Source of the DNA: Pithys albifrons albifrons
Lineage: Eukaryota; Chordata; Aves; Passeriformes; Thamnophilidae
Assembly (NCBI RefSeq): GCF_047495875.1
Contig: NC_092471.1
Coordinates: 20,943,809-21,007,808 of the forward strand
DNA length: 64,000 bases
Direction of reading: 5' to 3'
A program made the position numbers and the translations under genes. Shown in pieces: positions 11,182 through 23,620 of the stretch. The notes beneath the pieces were generated by a model. The model worked only from the letters and a program-made list of their open reading frames with translations. It was not told the DNA's origin and did no database searches. Positions within the stretch are counted from its first letter, which is position 1. Each line of letters begins with the position of its first letter.

Positions 11182-12754
11182 AAGAAACCAGGCGAGTCAT
11201 TGTGAGTGTCAGGAGCTCCTCGGCTGCGGGTGTGACAGTGATCCTCCTTCTCCAAACTCGCTCCGGGTGACAGCCAAAGAGAGGATTTCATTAGGATCTG
11301 GTAGCAGGCTATTTTCAGAGCTGACATCCTACCCATGGCTAAAAATATCTGGTCCCCTCCATGCAAACCAGGGTTTCTGTTCCCTTAAACTTTAATAAAC
11401 CTTGGCAAGGTTCAGACCTTCCTTTCTCCCCACACTTTGCTCCCTTCCTTGCTCCAGTCCCTTCCTTTATCCCTTCCCTTCACTCTTCACCATCTCTCAT
11501 TTCTCAGGTGTCTTCTCTGCTCCTGTCCCGGCTTGCAGGGACTGGAGAGGAAATGTGACCATGGCACAGCTGGAGGATTAGAGGGCTGATGTCACCTCCT
11601 TCCCAAAAGCAGCATCCTGCACCCGAGCCAGGAGCTCTGGGAGGCTGGGCAGGCACAGGGGTTTGAGCCCCCTGAGATGCTGCCAGGCACAGGCAGGGAG
11701 CCTTGAACATCCCGCTGGAGCCCTGAGCATCCCTCTGGAGCCCTGAGCATCCCTCCGGAGCCCAGGATGCCCTGAGGAGCATCCTGAAAAGAGAGACCAC
11801 TCACTGCCACAACCACCAAATGAAGATGTTTCACTTTGGTGCCTGATGCTCACATGAAAATAATCCCAGGATCACTCCAGGACTGTGGAAATGGGTGGGC
11901 CTCAGGGGGTCCCAGCATGAAACCTGTAGAGACCAGCTCCTGCACAGAGCCACAATCACCTCTAAGAGGGCTCTTCTGGAAACCCTGCCTAGCCTAAAAA
12001 CCAGGTTCCTAAAACACCCCATCGTTCCCTCCCTGGGGCCCACAGAGCCACTGCAGGTGCTGCCCCCCCTCCTCTGCTGGCCCCCCCTCCTCGGAGGGAC
12101 TGCTCACAATTCCCTCCCTTCATTAGCACAGCCACCTCCGAGGCAGGTACAGGTATTTATAGCCAGCACCTGCCCCCTCCTCCCAGCTCTGTTACACACA
12201 ACAAAAATTTAACTCTTTCCCATGCTCCACCTGACTCCAGTCCAGCTTGGGGGTCAAAAAATCCCACAGCTTGGAATAACCAACCCCTGTAGATGCCTGC
12301 TGCCCTCAGTGCATGCACCCTCCCTGTCCCAGCCCCGAAACTTCTATGTCTCCCTGGTTCCCACTCCAAATCTTTCATCTTTCTCAGGTCCTAGGCCCAA
12401 ATCTCCCACTTTTCCCTGGTCCCAGCCCCAAATCTTTCCATTTCCCCTGGTCCCAGCCCAGTGTAGCCTCAGCAGAGGCTGTGGCCATCTGGGTTCTGAT
12501 GCTCTTGGGATGGAGCAGAGGTTCATCAGGAGACAACTCCCCTGCTCATCCCAGCTTCCCAAGGCAGCAGGGACCACCATCCCTGTCAGCTCAGAGCATC
12601 CCCAGGGAGCCTCACACTTATGCCCCAGCACTCGGACAGAGCTGGTGGGCACAGCCTGGCACAGCACCCAGGCAGAGGGGGTCCATTCTCATCGGCTCCT
12701 CCCGGTGCTCCACTCGCCTCCTCCCTGCACCACAGCCCTCCGGAGCCCTGGCTG

Positions 12755-12870
12755 CCAGCCAGCCAGCCATTTCCTGGTAATCTAATAGCTGCAGCAGATG
12801 AACTGAAAATGCATTTCCTGCCACCGTGTTGTAAAATTTTTATTAATGTAAGGAGAGAAGGCAGCACTGG
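12755..12870. other. Possible conserved non-coding element
   Basis: An AT-richer, non-repetitive island around 'taatctaatagctgcagcag' and 'gtaaaatttttattaatgta' stands out from GC-rich flanks. It could be a regulatory element; composition is the only evidence. Confidence 0.25.
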
Positions 12871-13724
12871 CTCCCAGCGCCCGGGGCCGTGGTGGGGCAG
12901 TGGGGGCTCGGCACAGCCCGCAGCGCTGTGAGGATGGTACAGGTGCCCCGGGGATGCCACAGGAAGGTGGGGGTACAGGAAAACTGAGACATGGGCAAGG
13001 GAGGTGCCCTGCATGGAATAAAATCAGGCAGCAGTCCGTGGGAACCTCCTCAGGGTGAGGGATCACCCGGGCTGGGTTTGGACCCCAACTGCTCTCTCCA
13101 GACACGCAGAGTCGTGTCTTTGAAGCCCCTGATTTGGGGCCACTGGTGCTGCAGGTCCTTGTCCCTCATGTTCTCTCCTCAGTGAGGATCCTGGCCGGCA
13201 CAGGCAGCGTGGAGGGAGGGATGGAGGCAGGGAGAGAGGGCTCAGTGTGCCCTGGCAGATGGGCATCGCGGCGGGAGACCTGCCACACTGTCATCCATCC
13301 GGCACCTCATCCGCCTCCTGCCTGGCTCCCTGACCTGGGCTGACCTTCCCCGGCTGGCAAAGGGACATGCCAGTTAAAATGCTCCACTGAGGGTAAGGAG
13401 CAGCCTAGAGCAGCCAGTAAAGAGTGATCACCATCCCTGAGCTCTCTGGGAACGGAGCAGAAGTGTTTGCCAGGGAAGAGAAAAGTGTCCCCCCCCCGTT
13501 GCTGTGTCTGCACTGGATCCACAGCCCTCAGGGGCTTTGTGAAGGACCCTCAGGGTCAGCAGCCAGCTCAGCATCCCCCTTACCCCCCTCACCTCCGGCC
13601 CCATGTCCCACCCAGCCTGTGCCACACTCGGGTGGGTGGCATCCCTGTGGCCAGAGCAGGGGGGCAGGGCCAGGGGCTGGAGCCATGTCCCACCCAGAGC
13701 CTGCTCCCTGCGCCAAGGCAGAGC

Positions 13725-13980
13725 TAAATTGGAAAAACACACACAATGACCTCTTGTGGAATGTAGTATGAATATTTGATAGCTCTAATGTAATCATATC
13801 CAATCGATACCGGCAGGAATATCTTCCCCCTCTCCCCACACTCTCACTCTGCCCTGTCCCTTCCTCTCTCTCCCTCACTCTCCCTTTCATTAATGCATTC
13901 TCCACTTTACATTATTTATTAACTTCCTTCCTTTTTTTTATTTAGAAAAAATAAATTAAATAACGGTGGTTATGTTGGCC
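13725..13980. other. Possible conserved non-coding element
   Basis: An AT-rich unique stretch of about 250 bp includes 'gtagtatgaatatttgatag', 'ctaatgtaatcatatccaat' and 'attaatgcattctccacttt', inside otherwise GC-rich intergenic DNA. It has no repeat signature and no coding frame. Enhancer function is only a suggestion. Confidence 0.3.
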
Positions 13981-16900
13981 CCTCCTGCCTAAGCAGAGGG
14001 CCTGGCAAAAACTTTTCTGACCTTCTCTCACCTCCTCACCTTCCTCTGCTGAGGCAGAGGCTCTGCCCCAGGGTCAGGACCCCTTGGCACCCCATCCCTT
14101 GCTGCCCCCACCACCTCCCACCTCCCCAATGGCACCTGCTCTGGTGTGAGAACCCAGATTCCCCCAGAATGTCCACCCATCACACGTGGCATGAAGGTGC
14201 CCAAGGCCTGAAACAAGCTCCCCATGTGCTGGCAATGCCTCAGAGGCTGAGGGAGGAAGAGGGTCTGCTCCTCACTCAGGGATGGCGGGGTAGAGGATCC
14301 CCCCGTTGTTCCCAGGTAGAGTCAGGGGAGCAGAGAAGGTCAAACCATGGTGACCTGATGCTCCAGAGTCTCACACACCCAGCTCATGCTCCCCAGGAAA
14401 AGCCTTTTCCAAGACAGACATCGGCCATTGGAGGTGGGGGTGTGATCAGTGTCCCCAGCTGGCCACACCCCACAAAAACACCTTTCAGCAGTGGCTGGAG
14501 CTTGTCCAGCTGCAGGTCCCGGCTCCCAGTGGGGTGAGACACACAAGCAGGAGGAACAGGAGGGAAAAGCACACAACAAGGAGGGGTCTCCTCTAAGGAG
14601 GTGTCTCCTCTTAGGAGGGGTCTTCTTCCACACCAGCACAATGCAGGATGAATTCAGGCACTGTGCCCTCACTTCTCAGCACCCCCAGCGCTGGTGGCAG
14701 AGACACCTAAAGGCTCTTCACGGGCTGCAAAAGGTGAGGAGGAGGATGGAGCTCCCTAGATGCAGCTGGGCTCTTCTCCAGTGACTTTCAGGGCTTCCCA
14801 AATTGGCCAGGTATGTCCTGGCAGTCCAGGAATGCTCCCCAGGGATGCTCCTGCCCATGCTGTACCATCAGGGTGGGATGAGCACAGGGGCTCACATGGA
14901 TGGGGACCCTCATCGCCTACTTTTGTGCCCACCCCCCAAGGCCACTCATGAGGACAAGGAGACCCCAGGACAGAAAGCCACATTCCTCTGCTCCAGGAGG
15001 GACCAGGGGGGCCATGGAAAGGCTGGGGCAGGGCCAGGCTTGGCTCAGGCAATGGGAAAGTCAGGGTGGATGGGGAAAGGGGCTGCACAGCAGCCAAAGC
15101 AGTGATCCCGGGGTGAGGGGTGTCCCTGGGCTGGGGGGTGAGCCCCGGGATGCTCCAAGGGGGTGGAGCCTCGCAAGGAGATGAGTTCCTTTAGGCAGTT
15201 TGGAGCTGGAGAGCTCCACACTAGGGGTGGTGTCCCCTCTCCATGGCCGTGCTGCTCCTGGGTCCCCGCAGGGTGGGACAGGAGCCATGGCCTGACCCCT
15301 GGCACAAGGGATGGGGCACAGGGGGGATGCCCTGCAGGAGCTGTGGGACAGAGCTGGGGATGTGGGACATGGGTCATAGTGGGGCCCCAACCCTCAGCTC
15401 AGACACAGGGAATCACTGAGGTCCTGGATTTAATAGCGTCAGTCTCTTCCCCAAAATCTGCTTTGGGGCAGAAAAAGATCCATCCCCCGCCACAGGAGGG
15501 GAATTTTGGCTGTGTAAAGGCATGACTGGGAAGGTGCAGTTGCTGCCTCATCCCTACACCAGCATCCCTGTTCCTCCTGGGACACCCCATTTTTCCAGGC
15601 AGGGGGAAATGTGAGGATGAAGATTTTCTTACAAGGCAATGTGAGGATGAAGATTTTATTTTCTACAGCTGAGGGGAGTGAGAGCCTGGAAGAGGACCTG
15701 CTGCTCCACACCAAATACCTGGTAATGAAGTTCAAAGGAAGGACTTTGGCTTTGCCTGTCCTGGCCATCTCCTCCCTTTCTGAATGACATCACCAAGCAC
15801 ACATCCATGGAAATCAGAAAATTCAGTCAGTTCATGGTTCCTGACTCAGTTCACCACTTCAGACAGGTGCAATGGCTTATCCTCATTCTGTGGTAACTTG
15901 GGAGATGTGGAAGACCCCCAAGGCATGGCCAAAGGATGAAGTTGGCTGTTGCTTTCCAAGACACCATAATCCAAAGCGACTTCACCAGGGATCATTCCAG
16001 GAAGCTGGAAGGAGGGTGAGGATCCAGCCTCAGTGTGTGACGAGGCTTCTCCCCCACCGCTGGTGTCCCCAGGCAGCTCAGGGGGACATGGGATTTCAGC
16101 GGGAAAAGGCTTCAGAAAATCACAGACTCCCTGAGGAAAGCATGTCAGGGTCCACCTGGGTCTGTTTGGAGGGAGCAAAGGACTCTCCATCCCCAAGGCA
16201 GGGCTGGGCATTTCCTGCTTCCCAGCTTCCAGGAGCTGCATTTCCCCTCAGCTGGACCTCATGACCCAGGGCTGCTCGGGGCACAGGGGAGGAAGAGCCA
16301 CTTGAGTCTCCCAGAAAAGGGGATGCAGCACTGCTGGGAACCTGGGGGACCGGGACAGCTCTCCAACAGCTCCCCCAGCACCACCCCTGGACGTGCCGGC
16401 GCTGCCACCCCCGTCACCACCGCCCAGCTCCCATCACGGCCGCGTTCTGCTGATCCAGGAAAATCGATAGCGGCTGTCTGCCGGTGGGCAGCCCGGGGGA
16501 GGGGGGTCGGCGGGATGAGAAAGGGGCTGAGGGGAGGGGGGAGATGGACAAGGCACAGGGGGACCCCGGGGACGTGGGAAAAGGCAACAAAACCACTTGG
16601 TAGGAGAAGGTTTGGATGGAGGAGACCCGCAAGGATTTGTCTCCCGTGCTGGGGGGTCAAGGGGACTCACCGTGCGGGTGCAGCCCCCTCCGCCCGCCCC
16701 TGGCAGAGCCAGAGACACACGGGAACCAGCAGAGACTCTGCTCTAATGCGAATCACATATTGACCCTGCGGAGCCGCGGGCGGCGGGACATGGTGAGGAG
16801 GAAGTGTAGGGAAAGAGCTCCAATTAGCACACCAAGGCTGTATTTTATCCTCTGGAACAGGTCCCGGGTCAGCAGGCAGAGAGCCAGCACAAGGGCTGCT

Positions 16901-18550
16901 GCATCACGGGGTGCTGGGGGGGCGCCTGGCCCTGCACCGAGCTCAGGGACCCCCAGAGCATCCCCACTCGCTCCCAGAAAAGCCACCAGTGCCCACCAGT
17001 GGCCACCACCCTCCTCCACAGGGCTGCACAGCTCGGGGTGGCCCCTTTGCCAAGTGCACAGGATTGGGAGAAGGGAAACAGAGCCGGGAGCCTCCCAGAT
17101 GGGTGATGGGTCCATGGAAGTGGACAGTAACATTGTGTCAAAGGATGGGCAGAGAGACTCAGAAAGAGAGACCTTCCTCCACTGGACTCAGATGCCCATG
17201 CTGGCGCTCGGGATCATGGAAGCATTTCCCTCTCACTTTCCTAAAGCACTGAGATGCTGGGAGAGATGAGGAAGTTTACTGGGATCGCTGGAAAACCTGT
17301 TCCATGGCAGAGGAGCAGGAGGCAGAAGAGCTGTCGGGACCTGGGGCAGAAGAGAGGAGGTTTGGGAGCCTCCTGTGATGCCTTAGATGGGGGAAGTTGG
17401 AGTCTCCAAAGCGAGGACCATCAGAGAATGGTGGGGGACACCCACATTCCCTCCTGTCCTTCCCTAAGGAGGGCACACCCAAGGAGGGTCTCCAGGACTT
17501 CAAGGAAAATACGGTGACGAGCAAAGGCTCCATTTCTATCAGAGGGATGACCCCACTGTATTCCTGCTCCAGCATTTCCCACCACTCCTCTCCCTCTGGT
17601 ACCTCCAGCATCCTCATTTACCCTGCAAAGCTCCCAGGGACTCATCTCCTGAGCCCACTTAAATGTGTCTCCCAATCCAGGGATTCTGGAGAATGAGGCA
17701 GGGCCTCACCTCCCCAGAGTCATCCCAACATCCCAGGGAAGATGCTCTTCCCAGCAGAGCTTCAGAAGCTTCCTGAACTGATTCAGCCCCCCTTGCACAT
17801 CCCCCTTTCCTTGAACTGCATCCCTGACCCCAGACAGGGAGCAGGGAGTGAGGGGACCACAAAGGCCCCAGCTCCCCACCTATGGTACATATTCCATACC
17901 CCACAGATATTTCCCTCTTCAGGGACAGCTTCCATCTTGGAGGATGGAGAGGTTTTCCAAGATAATGGCTCATGTCAGGAGCCATGGGATGAGCTCCTGA
18001 CATTGCTCAGACCAGTCAGCACCCAATTCTCCCCTGCCTGGGGTCTGTGACAGCCTCAGATATCACTGGGTGGGACCAACACAGGTGGGACCTGCTTGGA
18101 TGAAGAGGGTGAAGGCCTGTGAGAAGAGCACAACTCACACCTGAGATCCATGTGGGTTCTGCCTCTCCATGGTCCCACTGGCAGGGGTGAGCCACAGATC
18201 CCAGCCACACCAGGGGTCAGGGGTTTGGAGGTGACACCAGAGCAGGGGGAGGGAACTGGGCGCAAGGAGATGTTCTCCTTGTGGATGTCCCACCAGGAAC
18301 GTTGCTGTGAGCTGGGGACAGAGGGAGTGGAGGGAGCAGAGGCAGCAGGCAGAGGCAGCCCCCAGGCCAAGCTAATCAGAGAGAAACTGTGACGTAAGGC
18401 TGGGGGAAGAAGGGTCAGAGCCTTTCCCAGGCTCCGCCGTGCTCCACGCTCCGCTTCCCTGCCAGTTTATCAGCCCCTGGAACGCCACCAAGGCAACATC
18501 GGCCAGGACAGAACAAACAAACATCCGAGTTTGGGCTTCCTTCCTTCCTT
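13981..18550. other. Intergenic, no gene recognised
   Basis: Only short frames are present, without domains or matching splice sites. No mobile-element signature was seen. Confidence 0.45.
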
Positions 18551-18558
18551 CGAATAAC

Positions 18559-18592
18559 CAAAAAAAAAAAGAGAGGAGAGAGAGAGAGATGG
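18559..18592. repeat. A-run plus (GA)n microsatellite
   Basis: 'aaaaaaaaaa' followed by 'gagaggagagagagagag'. Confidence 0.85.
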
Positions 18593-19039
18593 GGAATTAA
18601 ATTCAATTAAAACCGACTGAAACAAGTCAAATAAATAAGCATTTGTGTTTCCATGGGGATATGATGCGTTCCTGGGAGTGGGAGCCTCACTTCAGGGAGA
18701 AGTAACGCCAGAGCAGCAAAGTCAGTGATGCCACAAGTGGCCCCACAGGCAGCCCGTGGCTGTGCCCCAGGGACCAGCACGTGTCCCTCAGCTCCGATAG
18801 CCCTTGGATCACCAGAAAATCTCCCTGATTCCCAGGGTCCCAGCCCACAGCCACAGCTCATGAGGAACTCCCAGCATCTTTGGAGGGGAAGCCCTGGTGG
18901 GAAAGGTTGTTTTCCTCTCTCTGTTTTATTCCAATGGCCTTGCAGCAAGGGTAGGTTAGGACTAGACAGCTGGAGCTCTGGTCCATCGACCCTCCTCTCC
19001 TTGAGCTTTCTAGAAGGTTCTATGGATTTTCCTTGGATC

Positions 19040-19745
19040 TTGCTGTGCTGTGTCATCTAAATGGGTTTTGTTGGGTTATGTTGAGTCAGGCCAGGTTACA
19101 TCATTCCTGTGGGGTTGCATTGTGTCACTCTCATTGGGTTGGGTCATCGGTGTTGAGTTGGATTGTGTTGGTCATTTGTGTTGGATTGAGTTGGATTATT
19201 CCTCTCTGGTTAGGTTGAGGTGCATCATTCATGTTGGGTTGGGTTGAGGTGGGTCATTTGTGTTGGGCTGGGTCCTCCATATTCGGTTGATGTGAGTCAT
19301 TTGTGTTGGGTTGGGTCCTCCATATTTGGTTGAGGTGAGTCATGGTTTGGTTGAGTTAGGTCAAGGTGGGTCATTCTTGTTGGGTTACACTGGATCATTT
19401 CTGTTGGGTTGTGTTGAATTAGGTCATTCATGTTGGGTTGAGGTTGGTCAGTTGGATTGGGTCATTCATGTCAGGTTAAGTCGAGGTGGGTCATTCATGT
19501 TGGGTTGAGGTGGGTTGGATCATATTGGGTTTAGTCATGTTGGGTTGAGGTGGGTTGGGTCACACTGGGTTGGGTCCTTTGTGTTGGGTCATTCATGTTG
19601 CATTGGGTCATTCATTATGGTTCTGTTGGATCATTTGAGTTGAGTTCAGCTGGACCATTTATGTTGAGTTGGGTCATTTGTGTTGGGCTCCGTTGGGTCA
19701 TTTGTGTTGGGTTCCATTGGATCATCCATGTTGGTTGGGTTGACA
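19040..19745. repeat. Degenerate G/T-rich tandem array
   Basis: About 700 bp of loosely repeated GTTGGGTTG...GTCATT(T/C)(G/A)TGTTGG modules, roughly 20-30 bp each. The plus strand is strongly G and T skewed. Units are too diverged to give one period by eye. Confidence 0.8.
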
Positions 19746-21353
19746 AGGGTGATCCACAAAACAGTTCTGACACCCACAGGGATATTTTTCAGAACTCTTT
19801 TCCTACAAACCATTTCCAGGAACATCCCCTTGGTTCAGCCACCCTTGGTTTCTGCTGCTCTCATAGAAATAGCTGCAAGATTTCCTGGAAAATGTGAATT
19901 CCATGTCCTGAGCCTGTCCAGAAACATTCCCCACGTGCAGACAGAAACCTGTGTATCCTCTGCACGTCACCCGAAGCGTTGCTTGACTTCAGCACCGGCA
20001 ACACCAGCTCCAAGAAATCCCGTGGGGGCAGGGAAGGGGGATGGATTTCTTTCCTGCCCCAGTGGAGGGTGAACCTGCAGGATCCAGAGTCCCTTTCCTC
20101 CACGAGTGGCAATGGGAGCCTCACGGAATGGGAGCCACCAGCAGGGCCTGGCAGGGCCTTTCCCAGGCAGAGGCTGATTCTGTATCTCCCGGGCCGGAAG
20201 CGGGACCTCGTCACCAGCACCCCCTGGAGAAGGGAAGAGCATTGTGTGGGCTGCTGGGCTTTGTTAAGCCGTTTGTGACCCTGGGACTAGTGAGCGAGTG
20301 AGACAGGAGAGAAGGGGGAGGGCAGAAAATTCCCAGATCCCAACTCTCCCTGGGAAATCCCCAGAAAGCTCCCAGGCTCTTTCTTTCCCAGCACGAGTTC
20401 CTACATGATGAGCCCAAGCAGCAGGTGCATCTCCGGGGCGCTGGGCACCTGGGGGCGATGGGCCCCGCTCCGAGGGGGGCAGGAGTGGCAGTGCTGCCTG
20501 TCCCCAGCCCACAGCACCCTGCGGGGCACAGGAGGGACCACAAATCCCGGTGAGCTCTGGAGACGGCACTCTACACCCCGAGGAGAAACAACGCCGTGAG
20601 CACCACCCATGGGACATCCCAATGCCGCTGCACTGCCCATCCCGAACGCACCCAGTGGGACACCCCAGGAGGGGGATCCTCCTCCCCAGAGTCCCCCCGT
20701 GCCCCCCAGGCCCCGGGAGCAGCCCTTCAGCTGAGTCACTATTTAACCACCTTTACTGGCATCTGTCGCTCCCGTCGGGAACACGCCTGGATCCTGCAGA
20801 CACCCGGCGGGCTGAGGGGCTGTGCCAGGGCACGGTGGGACAGGGGCCGGGGCTTCCTGCCAGGAAGGACCAAGGGACAGGCGACAGGCACTGCCCGAGC
20901 ACGAGGAGCATGGGGCCGCCATCGCATCCGCTGTCTCCTCCGGGGATCCGGCACCGGGGCACGATCGCACCCCGGGAAGTGCCCACGACAAATTCTCATG
21001 GAGGTCGGGATGCCTCTGCCGTGAGCTCACCCAGTGACTAACTTGTTTATCTCCCGCGGGAGCTGCACCGAGGTTTTGGGAAGCAGCAGATCTCTGACAG
21101 CTCCTCTGCCTGTTCCAGGCGCCGCCTCCAACCTTTCCTGAAAAACGCGCTCGGAAATGAGGAATCCGCGGTGGCCCCACGGCGTCCCCTCGCTGCGGCT
21201 CCGCTGCGTCCTGCCAGACCCGCACACCCAGGAGAGCCACGGCAGGGAGGCTGGAGGCACTCACAGCACCTGGATGTCGGAAAACCGGGCGTGGAAATTC
21301 CGGCACAGCGCTGGGGAGAAGCTCCCGGTGCTTCCCGGGGCTGGTTTGACGGG

Positions 21354-21792
21354 GAGGCACCGCTGAGACCTCATCCTGCCCCATTCCCAGTCTGAGGAGG
21401 CACCCCCAAGACCTCATCCTGCCCCATTCCCAGTCTGGGGAGGCACCCCCAAGACCTCATCCTGCCCCATTCCCAGCCTGGGGAGGCACCGCTGAGACCT
21501 CATCCTGCCCCGTTCCCAGCCCCGGGAGGCACCGCTGAGACCTCATCGTGCCCCATTCCCAGTCTGGGGAGGCACCCCCAAGACCTCATCCTGCCCCATT
21601 CCCAGCCTGGGGAGGCACCGCTGAGACCTCATCCTGCCCCGTTCCCAGTCTGGGGAGGCACCCCCAAGACCTCATCCTGCCCCATTCCCAGCCTGGGGAG
21701 GCACCCCCAAGACCTCATCCTACACCATTTCATTCAGGAAGGCACCACCGAGACCTCATCCTACCCTATTCCCAGCCAGGGGAGGCACCATC
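21354..21792. repeat. 43-bp minisatellite, about 10 copies
   Basis: Each unit starts GGAGGCACC and continues (CCCAAG or GCTGAG)ACCTCATCCTGCCCC, then ATTCCCAG(T/C)CTGG. Two alternating sub-types are visible. The last two copies are more diverged. Confidence 0.92.
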
Positions 21793-21810
21793 ACGATTGA
21801 GCACAGAGGA

Positions 21811-21950
21811 AAAGCCCCTGGAAGTGCAATGCCAGGTTGGACAGAGCTTGGAGCACCCTGGTCTGGTGGAAGGTGTTCCTGCCCATGGCAGGGAGTGGGA
21901 TGGGATGAGCTTTAAGGTCCCTTCAAACCCAGTCCATCCTGGAATTCTCT
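21811..21950 (+). mobile_element. CR1 LINE 3'-end fragment
   Basis: 'cttggagcaccctggtctgg', 'gttcctgcccatggcaggga', then 'gagctttaaggtcccttcaa'. It abuts the 43-bp minisatellite. Confidence 0.85.
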
Positions 21951-22449
21951 CTATCTGACAGATTTAACTCTAATTCCCAGGCAACCACACGCAGGGCTCC
22001 AGTGCCACCACGTGTCACTCATTCTCCCCCTGCGCCGCAGCGCCGTGTCCCCAGTGCCACCTGCCGCTCCCACTTTCGGGTCTGGGGCTCCTTTGGACCC
22101 CACAGCTCAGTCCCACGATCCGGCCCTGCCGATGTTTCGTGCCTGGAGAACAACCGGGAGTAGCGGGGACCGGGACGCGCCGGGTCCTGCCCGGGATGCT
22201 CCGGGGCCCCCGCGGGGCTGGGAGCGAGCCCGGGGGGCGGCGGGAGGGCCGGGCAGGGCCGGGGGCGGTGGGGGGGGGTCCGGGGGCTGCAGCCGTCACC
22301 GCCGGGCAGAGGTGGCCCTCCAGCGGGGACCCGCCGCCTGCCCGGCAGACAAACGGCTGTGCCGGTGCGGTTTGATGAAAATCAGCGGTTTGTAACCCAA
22401 AAGGTGGTGCCTGCACCTCGCCCACCCGCCTACCCCCAAACCACCTGCA

Positions 22450-23112
22450 GCGGGGCAGGACAGGGACGGGAACAGGGAAAGGGGAAGGGACAGGGATGGG
22501 GAAAGGGGAAGGGAAAGGGATTGAGAAAGGGGAAGGGAAGGGATGGGGAAAGGGGAAGGGAAGGGATTGAGAAAGGGGAAGGGAGAGGGATTGAAAAAGG
22601 GGAAGGGACAGGGATGGGGAAAGAGGCACGCAGGGACAGGAGACAGGACAGGGATGGGGAGAGGAAAAGTGACAGGAGCAAGGGAGAGACAGGGCAGGGG
22701 CACAAGGGACGGGGACAGGACGGGGAATAGGAATAGGACAGAGGCAGGGATGAGACAGGAACATGGACAGGGACACGGACAGGACAGGAATCGGGACGGG
22801 CAGGAACAGGGACAGGGATAGAGACAGGGGCAGGGATGGGGGATAGGGATAGGGATAGGGATAGGGATAGGGATAGGGATAGGACAGGGGCAGGGATGAG
22901 ACAGGGATAGGAACAGGGATAGGGACGGGGCAGGGAAACGGGCAGGACAGGGACAGGGAGAGGACAGGGACACAGCACATGGAGAGGACAGACACACGGA
23001 CAGGACAGGGACACGGACAGGGACACGGACAGGACAGGGACAGGGACACGGAAAGGGACACGGACAGGGATAGGGACAGGGACAGGGACGGGGACAGGGA
23101 CACGGACAGCGC
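22450..23112. repeat. Purine-rich (GGGACA/GGGAAAG/GGGATA) array
   Basis: About 660 bp of plus-strand G/A repeats: first (GGGAAAGGGGAA)-like, then GGGACAGG and GGACACGGACA modules, with a pure (GGGATA) run at about 22840-22882. Minus-strand frames read as endless PCPCP/LSLSL, which is composition, not protein. The array ends about 30 bp upstream of the CpG-rich TMLHE promoter. Confidence 0.9.
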
Positions 23113-23620
23113 CGCTTCCCTTCCCTGTGCGCGGCTCCGCCCGGCCGCCAGGGGGCAGGCGCCTCTGTGCGCGCCGCTCTATGCCCCGTTCCTGCCGCCG
23201 CTCGCGCCGGCCCCACGCTGAGGGACCCCCACGTCTCTATGGTGCGTTCGCGGCGCTCTATCCGCCCCCTCCCCGATCTCTGTGGCGCGGGCGGTGCTCT
23301 GTCCCGGGGAGCGGGGCGGCCCCGCTCGGCCCCGCTGCCGTCCCGGTCCCGGTTCCGCTCCCGGTCCCTCTCCCCGCCGGCCCCGGCTCTATGGTTTGCG
23401 GGCGCTCTGCCCCTCGCATCTCTATGGCGGCGGCGGCCCCGCCCCGGGGCGGCCTGAGCCGGCCCCGGCCCCGCTCCCGGCCCGGCCCCGCTGCGGGCTC
23501 TGGGGCCCGGCAACGCCGCTCCGAGCGCCGGGCCGGGCCCGAGGAGCCGCCCAGGTGGGTCGGGGGCGGCGGTGCCGGCCTGTCCTGCCCCCCGGCCCGG
23601 CCTGCCCCGGGTCCCCCGGC
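23113..23620 (+). promoter_or_regulatory. TMLHE: TMLHE CpG-island promoter and probable non-coding first exon
   Basis: A very CpG-dense block. A CTCF-like core (CCGCCAGGGGGCAGGCG) lies at about 23145-23161. A CTCTATGG motif recurs near 23180, 23233, 23388 and 23419, the last as CTCTATGGCGGCGGC, a YY1-like context. A consensus donor, GCCCAG|GTGGGT, follows exon end 23554; a second donor, CCGCAG|GTAACA, lies at about 23909. The first coding exon has an acceptor just ahead of its ATG at 27794, so an upstream non-coding exon is required, and this island is the obvious place. Confidence 0.6.

Noticed and set aside
22838..22884. Interstitial telomere repeat
   Set aside because: The hexamer is GGGATA, not TTAGGG.
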